NCBI GenBank assembly: GCA_022414725.1
Contig: CM039463.1
Coordinates: forward strand, 73,511,449-73,575,448
DNA length: 64,000 nucleotides
DNA from: Microglena sp. YARC
Lineage: Eukaryota > Chlorophyta > Chlorophyceae > Chlamydomonadales > Chlamydomonadaceae
Direction of reading: 5' to 3'
Positions 15,698 to 26,059 of the stretch are shown piece after piece. The translations under genes and the position numbers were made by a program. Numbering within the stretch: the stretch's first letter is position 1; each line of letters opens with the position of its first letter. The notes under the pieces were generated by a model. That model was not told the origin of the DNA. It did not search any database and saw only the letters and a program-made list of their open reading frames with translations.

Positions 15698-16057
15698 GAA
15701 GGACGACTGATTTATTGAACACAGCAGAAGTGTATAAAATAAATATAAATTCACAAACTGATTAATTAATTAATAAAAAATAATAAAAAAAACAAATATA
15801 ATAAAATAAAAATAAACAATATCACAAGATATCCTTATAATATACAATATATAAATTTAAGTAGGAAAATAAATGAATAAATAAGAATCACAGATCATGG
15901 TGTGGAAACCCTAAAGCATGAAGAGGATGTACATGTATGTCTACCTCCAAACTCAATTAGATGTATGTATGACCCAGTTACCTTTGTGTATGATTTATAT
16001 ACATGCATTTATTACTCTCCAGTATTACTCCCTCCCTGTCCCCCTCCCTTCCTCCTT
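15698..16057. other. AT-rich boundary and short single-copy stretch
   Basis: The CA tract ends abruptly at about 15697. About 200 bp of very A/T-rich sequence follows, with repeated AATAAA/TAATTAAT words, then about 150 bp of ordinary sequence. No coding feature is recognised. Confidence 0.6.
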
Positions 16058-17630
16058 TCTAGAACAGAACAAAACTTGGACATTTCATTCTTGTGCATAG
16101 GCACACCAACCCCCCCACCACCCCACCGCACACCCCACCAACCAGCTACCCAGCCACTACCTACCTGTAGACAACCACACACACAACACACACCCAAACA
16201 CCCAATCACCTTCATTTCTAGGTTTCTTCTAGAAGCTGGTGATTCACCTTTTCGTGCATGGGCCAACCAACCCCCACCTCCCACTCACAGACACACACAC
16301 GCAACCCAGCCACTCCACACCCACACTCCACACCCAGACAACCCAAACACCCATATATTCATCTCTACTCCCTCTAGAAGCTGGTGATCTTTCTTCACAC
16401 ACCATGGGCACCACCCACCCACCACTCATCCGCGCACACCACCAACCCAGCTACCCAGCCAACCTACCACCCATACACCCACACACACACACACACACAA
16501 ACACCCATCCAATCATCTCTACGTCCTTCTAGAAGCTGGTGATCTTCTTCACACACATGGGCCACCACCCACCCACTCACTCATCCGCGCACCACCAACC
16601 AGCTACCCAGCCTACCTACCACCCATTATACCCCCCACACACACGCACACACACACAAACGCACCTCCACTCATCTCTACGTCCTTCTAGAAGTTGTAGG
16701 TCTCCTTCAAACGCATGGGCCACCAACCCCCACCACCCACCACGCACGCACCCACCAACCCAGCTTACCCTACCACCCTACAACCATACCCCCCCACACA
16801 CACACACACCACACCACCACCGACCACCACACACACACACAACTACACCCAAACACCCATCCATTCATTTCTTGGTCCTTCTAGAAGCTAGTGATCTCCT
16901 TTCCATGCATGGGCACCCACCCACCCACCCACCAACTCATACAACCACACATTCAACTACACACCACCCACACATTCACTCATTTCTTGGTCCTTCTAGA
17001 AGTTGGAGGTCCTCCTTTCCATGCATGGGCACCCACCACCCCACCCTCCAACTCACACAACCACACATTCAAACTACACACCCACCGACCAATCACTCCT
17101 TTCTAGGTCCTTCTAGAAGTTGGAGGTCTCCTTCCATGCATGGGCACCCAACCCACCATTCCCACTGACTCATACAACCACACATACAACTACACACCAC
17201 CCACACATTCACTCATTTCTTGGTCCTTCTAGAAGCTAGTGACCTCCTTTCCATGCATGGGCACCCACCACCCCACCCTCCACTTACACAACCACACATT
17301 CAACTACACACCACCAACCCAATCACTCCTTTCTAGGTCCTTCTAGAAGTTGGAGGTCTCCTTTTAATGCATGGGCCAACAACACCCACCACCCCACCCT
17401 CCACTCATACAACCACACATTCAAATACACACCACCAACCCAATCACTCCTTTCTAGGTCCTTCTAGAAGTTGGAGGTCTCCTTTTAATGCATGGGCCAA
17501 CAACACCCACCACCCCACCCCCCACTCATACAACCACACATCCAACTACACATACCTCACCCACCACCGACCCAATCACTGCTTTCTAGGTTCTTCTAGA
17601 AGCTGGAGATCTCCTGATCTTGCATGGGCC
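16058..17630 (+). repeat. about 115-120-bp tandem repeat with TTCTAGAA core
   Basis: About a dozen units are each marked by CCTTCTAGAAGNTGGNGNTC, followed by a CATGCATGGGC word and a CCACCC/CACACA-rich tail. The spacing of the TTCTAGAA core is about 113-120 bp in the clean part (17108, 17227, 17340 and 17460, approximately) and longer and less regular at the left. The core is palindromic and contains an XbaI site. Short Pro/His/Thr frames are not genes. Confidence 0.9.
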
Positions 17631-17679
17631 TGCCAGATATGAATGGACACATGGCATTGATGAAGTTGAAGAGGAATTG

Positions 17680-17905
17680 TATCGGGATAAACGGCGTATC
17701 ATCCGTGGGACCAGATTTTCCATCACACTACGCAGGTGTGATTTTAATAATGGTTTTCAGGAATGAAACAAGTGTATTCATTCGCGGGACCAGATTATCC
17801 ATCACACTTTGCAGGTGTGATTTTTAGAATGGTTTCGGGATGAACGTCGTATCATCCGCGGGACCAGTTTATCCATCACTCTTTGCTGGTGTGATTTTAA
17901 TTTTT
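17680..17905 (+). repeat. three copies of a 75-80-bp unit
   Basis: GGGACCAG followed by TTTCCATCACACTNNGCAGG and GTGTGATTTT recurs at about 17707, 17786 and 17859. The unit carries CACAC...GTGTG, which can pair with itself. Confidence 0.8.
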
Positions 17906-18400
17906 GTCATCGTATCGCATGTGCCAACGTATCGCATGTGTCATCATGGAACGATATGTATTAATATGTGTCATCATATCGCATGTGTCAGCATGGAATG
18001 TTATATTTTAATTTGTGTCATCGTATCGCATGTGTCCTCGTGGAATTTTATATATTAATATGTGTCATCTTATCGCATGTGTCATCGTGGAACGTTATAT
18101 ATGAATATGTGTCATCGTATCGCATGTGTCATCGTGGGACGTTATATATGAATATGTGTCATCGTATCGCATGTGTCATCGTGGAACGTTATATACGAAT
18201 ATGTGTCATCGTATCGCATGTGTCATCGTGACATGATATACTTTAATTTGAGTCATTGTATCGGATGTGTCATCGTGGAATGTTATATTTTAGTTTGTGT
18301 CATCACATCGCATGTGTCATTGAGTAATGTTATATTTTAATATGTGTCATCATAGAGCATGTGTCATTGTGGAATGTTATATTTCAATATGTTTCATCGT
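17906..18400 (+). repeat. 47-bp tandem repeat
   Basis: About ten units contain TCATCGTATCGCATGTGTCA, then a TGGAACGTTATATAT-type segment and GAATATGTG. The clean units at about 18064-18230 are exactly 47 bp. The edge units diverge. No coding signal. Confidence 0.92.
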
Positions 18401-18630
18401 GGCAATGGCGCCTGTCTCGATCAGCGGTGATCTGACATGCCCCGCCAAGCCAACTGCCCTTGCTTTTCCAACGTTCAATAAGATAAATAAATGGTACACC
18501 TTATTACAAGGCGTGAAGATTGAAGGGCCAGCCCGTTTGCTTTTCGCTGGGGCCAACCACTTTCCAACGTTAACTTCCTTATCCGTTTGGACTTTCTTCG
18601 CCTTTTGTTCTAAACCCTCAGTGGGCGCTG

Positions 18631-20865
18631 TTCTGTGTACTGGGTCCCACTTCCTTGGGTGAAAAGCAAGGGCAGTTTTGGCTTTGGCAACAAAACTGGC
18701 CACGCCTGGGTCGCTGTTCTGTGTACTGGGTCCCACTTCCTTGGGTGAAAAGCAAGGGCAGTTGGCTTGGCACCAAACTGGCCACGCCTGGGTCGCTGTT
18801 CTGTGTACTGGGTCCCACTTCCTTGGGTGAAAAGCAAGGGCAGTTGGCTTGGCACCAACTGGCGCACGCCTGGTTGCTGTTCTTGTGTACTGGTCCCACT
18901 TCCTTGGTGAAAGCAAGGCAGTTGGCTTTGGTACCAAACTGGCCAGGCCTGGGTCTCTGTTTGTGTACTGGGTCCCACTTCCTCGGGTGAAAAGCAAGGG
19001 CAGTTGGCTTGGTACCAAACTGGCCAGACCTGGGTCTCTGTTTGTGTACTGGGTCCCACTTCCTTGGGTGAAAAGCAAGGGCAGTTGGCTTGGCACCAAA
19101 CTGGCCACGCCTGGGTCTCTGCTTGTTGTACTGGGTTCACTTCCTCGGGTGAAAAGCAAGGGCAGTTTGGCTTGGTACCAAACTGGCCAGACCTGGGTCT
19201 CTGTTTGTGTACTGGGGTCCCCACTTCCTCGGGTGAAAAGCAAGGGGCAGCTTGGCTTGGTACCAAACTGGCCAGACCTGGGGTCTCTGTTTGTGTACTG
19301 GGTCCCACTTCCTTTGGGTGAAAAGCAGGGCAGTTGACTTGGCACCAAACTGGCCAGACCTGGGTCTCTGCTTGTGTACTGGGTCCCACTTCCTCGGGTG
19401 AAAAGCAAGGGCATTGGCTTGGTATCAAATGGCCAGACCTGGATCTTGCTTTGTGTACTGGGTCCCCACTTCCCTCGGGTGAAAAGCAAGGGCAGTTGGC
19501 TTGGTACCAAACTGGCCAGACTGGGTCTCTGTTTTGTGTACTGGTCCCACTTCCCTTGGGTGAAAAGCAAGGGCAGTTGGCTTGGCACCAAACTGGCCAC
19601 GCCTGGGTCTCTGCTTGTGTACTGGGTCCCACTTCCTCGGGTGAAAAGCGAGGGCAGTTGACTTGGTACCAAACTGGCCACGCCTGGGTCTCTGCTTGTG
19701 TACTGGGTCCCACTTCCTTGGGTGAAAAGCAAGGGCAGTTGGCTTGGCACCAAACTGGCCACGCCTGGGTCTCTGCTTGTGTACTGGGTCCCACTTCCTC
19801 GGGTGAAAAGCAAGGGCAGTTGGCTTGGCACCAAACTGGCCAGACCTGGGTCTCTGCTGGTGTACTGGGTCCCACTTCCTCGGGTGAAAAGCAAGGGCAG
19901 TTGGCTTGGTACCAAACTGGCCAGACCTGGGTCTCTGTTTGTGTACTGGGTCCCACTTCCTTGGGTGAAAAGCAAGGGCAGTTGACTTGGCACCAAACTG
20001 GCCAGACCTGGATCTCTGCTTGTGTACTGGGTCCCACTTCCTCGGGTGAAAAGCAAGGGCAGTTGGCTTGGTACCAAACTGGCCAGACCTGGGTCTCTGT
20101 TTGTGTACTGGGTCCCACTTCCTCGGGTGAAAAGCAAGGGCAGTTGGCTTGGTACCAAACTGGCCAGACCTGGGTCTCTGTTTGTGTACTGGGTCCCACT
20201 TCCTTGGGTGAAAAGCAAGGGCAGTTGGCTTGGCATCAAACTGGCCACGCCTGGGTCTCTGCTTGTGTACTGGGTCCCACTTCCTCGGGTGAAAAGCAAG
20301 GGCAGTTGACTTGGTACCAAACTGGCCACGCCTGGGTCTCTGCTTGTGTACTGGGTCCCACTTCCTTGGGGTGAAAAGCAAAGGGCCAGTTGGCTTGGCA
20401 CCAAAACTGGACCAGACGCCTGGGTCTCTGCTTGTGTACTGGGGTCCCACTTCCTCGGGTGAAAGCAAGGCAGTTGGCTTGGTACCAAACTGACCAGACC
20501 TGGATCTCTGCTTGTGTACTGGGTCCCACTTCCTTGGGTGAAAAGCAAGGGCAGTTGGCTTGGTACCAAACTGGCCAGACCTGGGTCTCTGCTTGTGTAC
20601 TGGGTCCCACTTCCTCGGGTGAAAAGCAAGGGCAGTTGGCTTGGTACCAAACTGGCCAGACCTGGGTCTCTGCTTGTGTACTGGGTCCCACTTCCTCGGG
20701 TGAAAGCCAAGGGCAGTTGGCTTGGTACCAAACTGGCCAGACCTGGGTCTCTGTTTTGTGTACTGGGTCCCACTTCCTCGGGTGAAAAGCAAGGGCAGTT
20801 GGCTTGGTACCAAACTGGCCAGACCTGGGTCTCTGTTTGTGTACTGGGTCCCACTTCCTCGGGTG
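18631..20865 (+). repeat. 81-bp tandem repeat with 8-unit higher-order structure
   Basis: About 27 units carry the words GGGTCCCACTTCCT, GGGTGAAAAGCAAGGGCAGT, ACCAAACTGGCCA and CTGGGTCTCTG. Most are exactly 81 bp. Variant positions (CCACGCC or CCAGACC, GCACC or GTACC, TTGGG or CTCGGG) are not random. The rare variant GTTGACTTGGTACC recurs at 19657 and 20305, and GTTGACTTGGCACC at 19333 and 19981. Both pairs are 648 bp apart, which is 8 units. Because 81 is 27 codons and the unit lacks stops in several frames, long open frames exist on both strands, including 825 codons on the minus strand at 18377-20854. The same units read open in all three minus frames, which argues against a protein. Confidence 0.95.
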
Positions 20866-21090
20866 CAAATCCTTTAAATATGAGGAGGTGTGCTCCATCA
20901 TCAACTATTCAATATATTAATGTATATATAAACTTCCCAAGGTGAAAATCCTTTAAATAAGAGGAGGTGTGCTCCATCATCCAATCTTCAATCTATATAT
21001 ACACTTTTTTTTTTTTTTTGAACACTACCTGGGGTGCAAATCCTCTAAATAAGAGGAGGTGAGCTCCATCAGCCGCTATTCGATATATAC
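20860..21090 (+). repeat. three copies of an 80-90-bp unit
   Basis: The words GGTG(C/A)AAATCCTNTAAATA and GAGGAGGTGNGCTCCATCA recur at about 20863, 20940 and 21032. AT-rich spacers separate them and a T run lies at about 21007-21019. The first copy is fused directly to the end of the 81-bp array. Confidence 0.88.
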
Positions 21091-21239
21091 AAGTAGGTTA
21101 CGACATCAGTACGATATCATTTTGCTACACAGCACGATATATTGTACGATAAAAACGATAACTGGAAGTAGTGCACAATCTCAATTCACGGTATCGTACA
21201 ATACACAATTTCGTGATTGATAATCCTAATCAGTTCATC

Positions 21240-21895
21240 ATTTCGATCATTCCTGTTTTGAATCATTTCACCATTTAAATTATTTATGTTTTGCATAAAC
21301 TCATAATGTCAACAATTTATGTCTTACATAATTTCATCCAACCTTAAATTCATAATTTCAGCAATTTCTGTTTTACATAATTTCATCCAACCATAAATTC
21401 AGAATTTCAACAATTTATGTCTTACATAATTTCATCCGACCATAAATTCATAATTTCAACAATTTCTGTTTTACATAATGTCAACAATTTATGTCTTACA
21501 TAATTTCATCCGACCATAAATTCATAATTTCAACAATTTCTGTTTTACATAATGATAACAATTTATGTCTTACATAATTTCATCCGACAATAAATTCATA
21601 ATTTCAACAATTTCTGTTTTACATAATGTCAACAATTTATGTCTTACATAATTTCATCCGACCATAAATTCAGAATTTCAACAATTTCTGTTTTACATAA
21701 TGTCAACAATGTATGTCTTACATAATTTCATCCGACCATAAATTCATAATGTCAACAATTTCTATTTTGCATAATTTCAATCATTTCTGTTTTGCATAAT
21801 TCATAATTTCATCCATTTCTGTTTTGCATAATTCATAATTTCATCCATTTCTGTTTTGCATAAATCGTCATTTCAAACATTTATGTTTTGCAGGC
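21240..21895 (+). repeat. about 74-bp AT-rich tandem repeat
   Basis: Alternating TTTCTGTTTTACATAAT and TTTATGTCTTACATAATTTC segments with ATCCGACCATAAATTCA between them. The spacing of the ATGTCTTACAT word is about 73-76 bp in the middle of the array (about 21491, 21567, 21640 and 21714). Units at both ends are diverged. No gene. Confidence 0.9.
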
Positions 21896-22363
21896 TCCGC
21901 CAAGATATTGTCCTTGCTGAACACTGAGCATCTCAAGGACTCAGGTCCCGGATTTCCTTGCCCCTAGTCTAGACCAGGGTAGTTAAAAACGGATGAATCT
22001 GTGTGTCAACACTCCACAGGGGTTAGTGTGTGTTTGCACACACATTTTTGACAGTTGCTTAAGGGGGCAAAAAAGGTGCTAGTAGCACCCACTAGGCTAC
22101 TAGGAGCACCATGGCGTGCGGGATCATAGTGTCAGGGCCCTGTCAGAGGCCATGCTGAGGACCGAGATTCAATGGCGCCTGCCATCAAGCACCGTGGACC
22201 AGGTCTCAGTCTTGTTGGCGTCAGCCAAGAAGCCCAAAGGGAGGGGCAAGGGCAAGGGAGAGGGCTCTGGGCACAGGCCAGGTGCTGTGGGCACGGGTAC
22301 GATCAGCTCTATCCAAGCGTATACCACGTAAAGACACAGGTTCGTTTCATTTAAAACAACCCT
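21896..22363. other. short single-copy segment between arrays
   Basis: About 470 bp of ordinary, G/C-balanced sequence lies between the 74-bp and 38-bp arrays. It carries an imperfect hairpin at 22075-22110 (arms GGTGCTAGTAGC and GCTACTAGGAGCACC) and a short open frame at 22116-22331. Nothing else is recognised. Confidence 0.5.
22116..22331 (+). CDS. possible small ORF, unidentified
   Basis: A 71-codon frame opening with GTG and ending in TAA. The internal ATG lies 12 codons in. The translation has a plausible amphipathic N-terminal half, then a Lys/Gly-rich stretch (KKPKGRGKGKGEG) that would be basic and disordered. No domain is recognised. It sits in one of the few non-repetitive pieces of this region, and no splice sites, promoter or partner gene can be assigned. 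It may equally be chance or a fragment of an exon. Low confidence. Confidence 0.13.
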   Translation: MRDHSVRALSEAMLRTEIQWRLPSSTVDQVSVLLASAKKPKGRGKGKGEGSGHRPGAVGTGTISSIQAYTT

Positions 22364-22840
22364 GTGTACGATATTGAGCCAACCCAAGCCAACCCTGTAT
22401 ATGATATTGAACAAAGCCAAGCCAAGGCCAAGCCAAGCCAAGCCAAGCCGAGCCAACCTAAACATGGCGACCGTGTATACGATAAACCATTAAACCAAGC
22501 CAAGCCAAGCCGAGCCAACGTTAACATGGCAACCCTGTATACAATATTGAGCCAAGCTGAGCCAAGCCAACCCTGTCCACGATATTGAGCCAAGCTGAGC
22601 CAAGCCAACCCTGTCCACGATATTGAGCCAAGCTGAGCCAAGCCAACCCTGTCCATGATATTGAGCCAAGCTGAGCCAAGCTGAGCCAAGCCAACCCTGT
22701 CCACGATATTGAGCCAAGCTGAGCCAAGCCAACCCTGTCCACGATATTGAGCCAAGCTGAGCCAAGCCAACCCTGTCCACGATATTGAGCCAAGCTAAGC
22801 CAAGCCAAGCCAAGCCTGTACACGATATTGATCAAGCTAA
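22364..22840 (+). repeat. 38-bp tandem repeat
   Basis: Units of TGAGCCAAGCTGAGCCAAGC plus CAACCCTGTCCACGATAT, 38 bp, with about seven clean copies at 22548-22800. They are preceded by diverged CCAAGCCAAGC-rich copies. Since 38 is not a multiple of three, the minus-strand AWLSLAQYRGQGWLGS-type frames rotate through all phases, which marks them as repeat translation. The left edge of the duplicated block lies inside this array at about 22451. Confidence 0.93.
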
Positions 22841-23371
22841 CATTGGTGGTTGGCCCACGCGCAAGTGAATGGGCTGGCCCCCTCAACCTCATGCCTGGTC
22901 ATAAAGTGACATTAATTTGTGTATAAAGCCACATATGCAACTTTTGCCGGCTGTTGGCCTTTACACATACACGGGAATTTCCCCGTGTGTGTGTGTGGTT
23001 GGAGGGGATTGTTTTGAGGGTGTACTGCACTGTTTAGTTTTTTGACAATGCTTTGCAGCTTCTAGGTAGCTCCTTTAGTCCTTTCCCCCACCCTTGGGCC
23101 ATACCTTGCTATCTAGCCAGTGTGTCTTAAATCTGACATGTCATGGATGGATCAATCCAAGACTTCTATAATAAATTAATAATGCATGTCCCGAGGCGAG
23201 GGAATCTGCCCTGAATGGGCCGAGGAGTAGTAGCACAAAAGGAGAATGGAGAACACCGACTAACCGACAGAACACCCGCTAACCGACACATCCGGCACAA
23301 TTGTGTTGCCCCCTCACCTGACTGATCACCTTGTGTGGGACACCATTGCAAACGATTCACTTGCTTGATTT

Positions 23372-23455
23372 TGGATTTGGGGGGTCAGTTTCATAAATGC
23401 CTTTTCTTTTTAAAGCCCTTCCTATCACGGTTGGGAAATTCCCTTTAGCCTATTT
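23372..23455 (+). repeat. dispersed repeat, copy 1a
   Basis: The segment from ATTTGGGGGGTCAGTTTCAT through CCTTCCTATCACGGTTGGG to TTCCCTTT is closely matched at 29409-29480, about 6 kb away, and at the equivalent places in block copy 2 (about 50700 and 56735). It is too short to classify. Confidence 0.75.
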
Positions 23456-23635
23456 GGCCTACCCCTGGACTGTAACATACAAACATTTGATGAGGATTTT
23501 TACCCGGGGAGGTACGGTACTGCCCCACTGGGTGCTGCCCCCTTAAACGGCTGCACAAACCAGCAGCACGAAGGATGCAGCGTAGGGCTTTTTCGAAGGG
23601 GAGAATGTTTGAAGAAACTAAACGAGATTCGCTTT

Positions 23636-23637
<2 letters not shown>

Positions 23638-23679
<42 letters not shown>
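23638..23679 (+). repeat. poly-G tract of 42 G
   Basis: An uninterrupted run of 42 G follows CTTTTT. The equivalent tract in block copy 2 (50960-50985) is 18 G, one A, 7 G. The real length is uncertain because such homopolymers are hard to sequence. Confidence 0.9.
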
Positions 23680-23914
23680 CTATGATCGCCTATGGAGTAC
23701 CGTATAAACATCAAAAACGTGTATAGGAGCGGCAACGCCATTCGAACTGGATCCTCAGTGTTGCTGGTTTGAGTCGGCAGATCCACCTCCTGGGGTGAAA
23801 ATACTTTCACAACTTCAAAATAAAGTGGCCAAGTGGGGATAAAAAGCATGCTCCTTTTTGTGATTTCAGTCGAAGTATTAACAGCTGCGTATGTTGCAAA
23901 GTTGCCCTCCTCGC

Positions 23915-24110
23915 GGTTAGCCCACACAGGCATATCGTCACTAGTGTCCTCATCATGGCTCCTGTATCCTACAGTGGCATACAACTCGGGCCCTCGTCAC
24001 GGGTACCACACACAGGCATAGCGTTATTGGGTTCCTCGTCATGGTTACCGTTTCCCTCAGTGGCATAGAACTAGGGCCCTCGTCACGAGTTGCCCACATC
24101 GGCCTAACAA
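23915..24110 (+). repeat. partial tandem repeat of about 88 bp (2.3 copies)
   Basis: CACACAGGCATANCGT ... CCTCNTCATGG ... CAGTGGCATANAACT ... GGGCCCTCGTCACG recurs at about 23925 and 24010, with a third start near 24095. The same structure is present in copy 2 at about 51230-51420. Confidence 0.8.
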
Positions 24111-24545
24111 CACTATAGTGTTTGTCCTAGGTGGCCGGGTTTTACCGGTAATACCCAAAATCGATCAGGGAAAAGTGGAATAAAAGGGTCATATATTTCT
24201 CAAATTGCATGTGAGTTTTTACAACGTCGACTTAAAGAGTAGTAGAACATGTATACATCGTACAAAAAGCTGTAGTGATACATCCATATGTTTTAATTTC
24301 AATTTGAAATTGCCTATTACCGAAAAATCAAATTCAGCATTTAAACATCAAATATTTTGAGTCCCCAGCTATAAGCCTCCCCCATCAGGGCCAGAGCCCT
24401 ACCCACTTTTTTTTTACCACTACAGCCGAAGCCTGCCATCTGATCCTCCAGCTCCTTCACCTTGAACTTTGTTTCATGGCCCCAGACTTGAGTCTGCATG
24501 CCGTCTTTAGCTGCAGCAGCAGTTACATTCAAACCAAACCGTTTA

Positions 24546-24745
24546 GCTCCAGCTCCAGCCACACCGAGATCCAGCCACACCCAGCTCCAGCCACACCCAA
24601 CTCCTACCACACCGAGATCCAGCCACACCCAGCTCCAGCCACACTCAGCTCCAGCCACACCCAACTCCAGCCACACCCAGCTCCAGCCACATCGAGATCC
24701 ACCCAACACCCAGCTCCAGCCACACCCAGCTCCAGCTCTAGCTCC
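24546..24745 (+). repeat. 16-bp minisatellite
   Basis: About twelve units of AGCTCCAGCCACACCC, with AGATCC and AACTCC variants, end in CTCCAGCTCTAGCTCC. The copy-2 array at about 51853-52048 differs by a few substitutions. Ser/His/Pro frames are repeat translation. Confidence 0.92.
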
Positions 24746-24749
24746 TCTT

Positions 24750-25330
24750 CCTCCACCATGGCTTCAACACATTCCATTTATCCATGATCTCCTCGTGAAG
24801 GCTAGCAAACATGACTGAGGTTTGGAGGCGGGGCTGCGATGGTTTGCTGTGCCCCTTAAACATCTTATCATATGATGCCTACAGTCTGACTAGGCTAAGT
24901 TACCATGTATATTGTATATCATACGCAATTTGTATGATATCATATGATATCATACTTGTCTTCCATGTGGTGTCCACTGTTTCTTTTTTGGGCGACGCAT
25001 AGCAGCTTCCATCCAGCTCCATTACCCAGCAACTGGTCCACAGCTTCCAGCTGCTTGGGAATGACAGTCATGCCGGCTGTCAGACACACGAACTAGCTTC
25101 ATGTTTTGGCCAGAGGATGGGGAAAGGGAGCTGTATGGAAGCTGCTACACATAGCCCCAAAAAGAAGCAGTGGTGGTGTCCTTAACTTCACGTCTTGAGA
25201 GTGACCTCGTTACTCGGGTGTAACAATTTCAATTTCGATTGCATACTTGACTTTGGTCAACATCATATGGTATGCCAGTCCCTAGACATGTACGCCCCTA
25301 CTCAAGCATATACATCACTACAGCCCATTT
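24750..25330. other. non-genic stretch
   Basis: Contains the 24-bp palindrome listed below and an imperfect inverted pair around 25000 and 25150 (CATAGCAGCTTCCATCCAGC against GTATGGAAGCTGCTACACAT). No gene is recognised. Confidence 0.5.
24932..24955. repeat. perfect 24-bp palindrome of GTATGATATCAT type
   Basis: The half-site GTATGATATCAT is followed immediately by its reverse complement with no spacer. The same palindrome is at 52239-52262 in copy 2. Related ATGATATCATATGATATCAT palindromes recur at 28770-28791 and 28861-28880. Confidence 0.9.
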
Positions 25331-25332
25331 CA

Positions 25333-25410
25333 GTGATAGGATTGGTCTATTGGTACACCAAATATGCTTAAACGAAGCAGGGTAAGGGGTTCAATTCCCC
25401 CTACAGTCAC
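25333..25410 (+). other. tRNA-like segment with A- and B-box matches
   Basis: TGGTCTATTGG resembles a Pol III A box, and GGTTCAATTCC, about 40 bp downstream, resembles a B box inside a GGGG-TTCAATT-CCCC arm. The flanks GTGATAG and CAGTCAC can pair as an acceptor stem with one mismatch and one wobble. The anticodon arm is not standard (GCTT/AAGC with a short loop) and the D stem is poor. It is not a functional tRNA gene as read. It may be a tRNA relic or the head of a tRNA-derived SINE. Copy 2 has the same sequence at 52639-52716. Confidence 0.3.
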
Positions 25411-25582
25411 CCTGAGAGTCGCAGGTCGTTGTCATCCGCGATGGTAGCTTGTCCAGTCGAGGTGATAGGATGTTCTCTGCCCGCGTACGATGTGTTCCCT
25501 TAATACCACGCCCCACCAGGCATTATCATTACATCACTTCTCAAGCATCACTACTCTATCCTCAACCACACGGAGGGCGGAT

Positions 25583-25706
25583 GCTAGTACCCACAAAGCC
25601 AGTACCCACAAGCCAGATCTCCTATACCCTAAACCTTATAACCTAAATCCTAAACCCTAAACCTGAGGAGATCTGGCTTATGGGTACTGGCTTTGTGGGT
25701 ACTAGC
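25583..25706. repeat. 41-bp inverted repeat enclosing telomere-like sequence
   Basis: The left arm (25583-25623, starting GCTAGTACCCACAAAGCCAG) and right arm (25666-25706, ending CTTTGTGGGTACTAGC) are reverse complements with one mismatch. The 42-nt spacer is made of CCCTAAAC, CCTTATAA, CCTAAATC and CCTAAACC words, a degenerate CCCTAAA-type telomere-like repeat. The same structure lies at 52889-53012 in copy 2, with one spacer substitution. No clear target-site duplication flanks it. Confidence 0.9.
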
Positions 25707-26055
25707 TTCTCCCTACCAAACCACACGGGATGGGCAGAGTCTAATGGGCACCAGGTGGCAGCTACAACTCCCTGTTCTTGAAAAGTGCATGGCCATGCAG
25801 TACCTCAACAACTCAATAACAGCTCAATAACATGTAGAGACTGGCATATCATATGATGTTGACCAAAGGCGAGTATGACATCATATGCTATCATGCAAAT
25901 CGCATAGTATCATTTAGTATATAAATTGTAACTTTAGACCAGCCAGACTGACGGCATGATATGATATCATATGAAAGATATCATATGAAATCATATTGCC
26001 ATTCCCTATGCAGTAGCATCAAGCAACACCATAATAACATATCAACGGGCAGTGC
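25707..26055. other. non-genic stretch with ATATGATATCAT words
   Basis: No gene is seen. Several CATATGATGTTG, ATGATATCATATGA and GATATCATATGAAATC words lie at about 25850-26005. Copy 2 differs there by a short indel (ATGATGACAAGATATC instead of ATGAAAGATATC). Confidence 0.5.
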
Positions 26056-26059
26056 TGCC

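Larger units (their letters stand above)
22841..24540. other. non-genic stretch of the duplicated block
   Basis: Mostly single-copy sequence with no convincing gene. It holds a small GT tract near 22988, an imperfect hairpin at about 22971-22994 (ACACGGG with CCCGTGT), the poly-G run, a dispersed 75-bp repeat and a partial 88-bp tandem repeat, listed separately. Short open frames have no recognisable product. Confidence 0.55.

Noticed and set aside
18377..20854. 825-codon minus-strand frame with 27-residue repeats
   Set aside because: The 81-bp unit is open in all three minus frames and in plus frames. Indels move the same peptide between frames without penalty, so there is no sign of coding constraint.
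22351..22892. AWLSLAQYRGQGWLGS-repeat protein on the minus strand
   Set aside because: Rotating translation of the 38-bp array, present in all three frames.
25333..25410. Functional tRNA gene
   Set aside because: The D and anticodon arms do not form a standard cloverleaf. Kept only as a tRNA-like relic.
25624..25665. CCCTAAA-like sequence as a true chromosome end
   Set aside because: Only about 40 nt, degenerate, internal, and enclosed in an inverted repeat.
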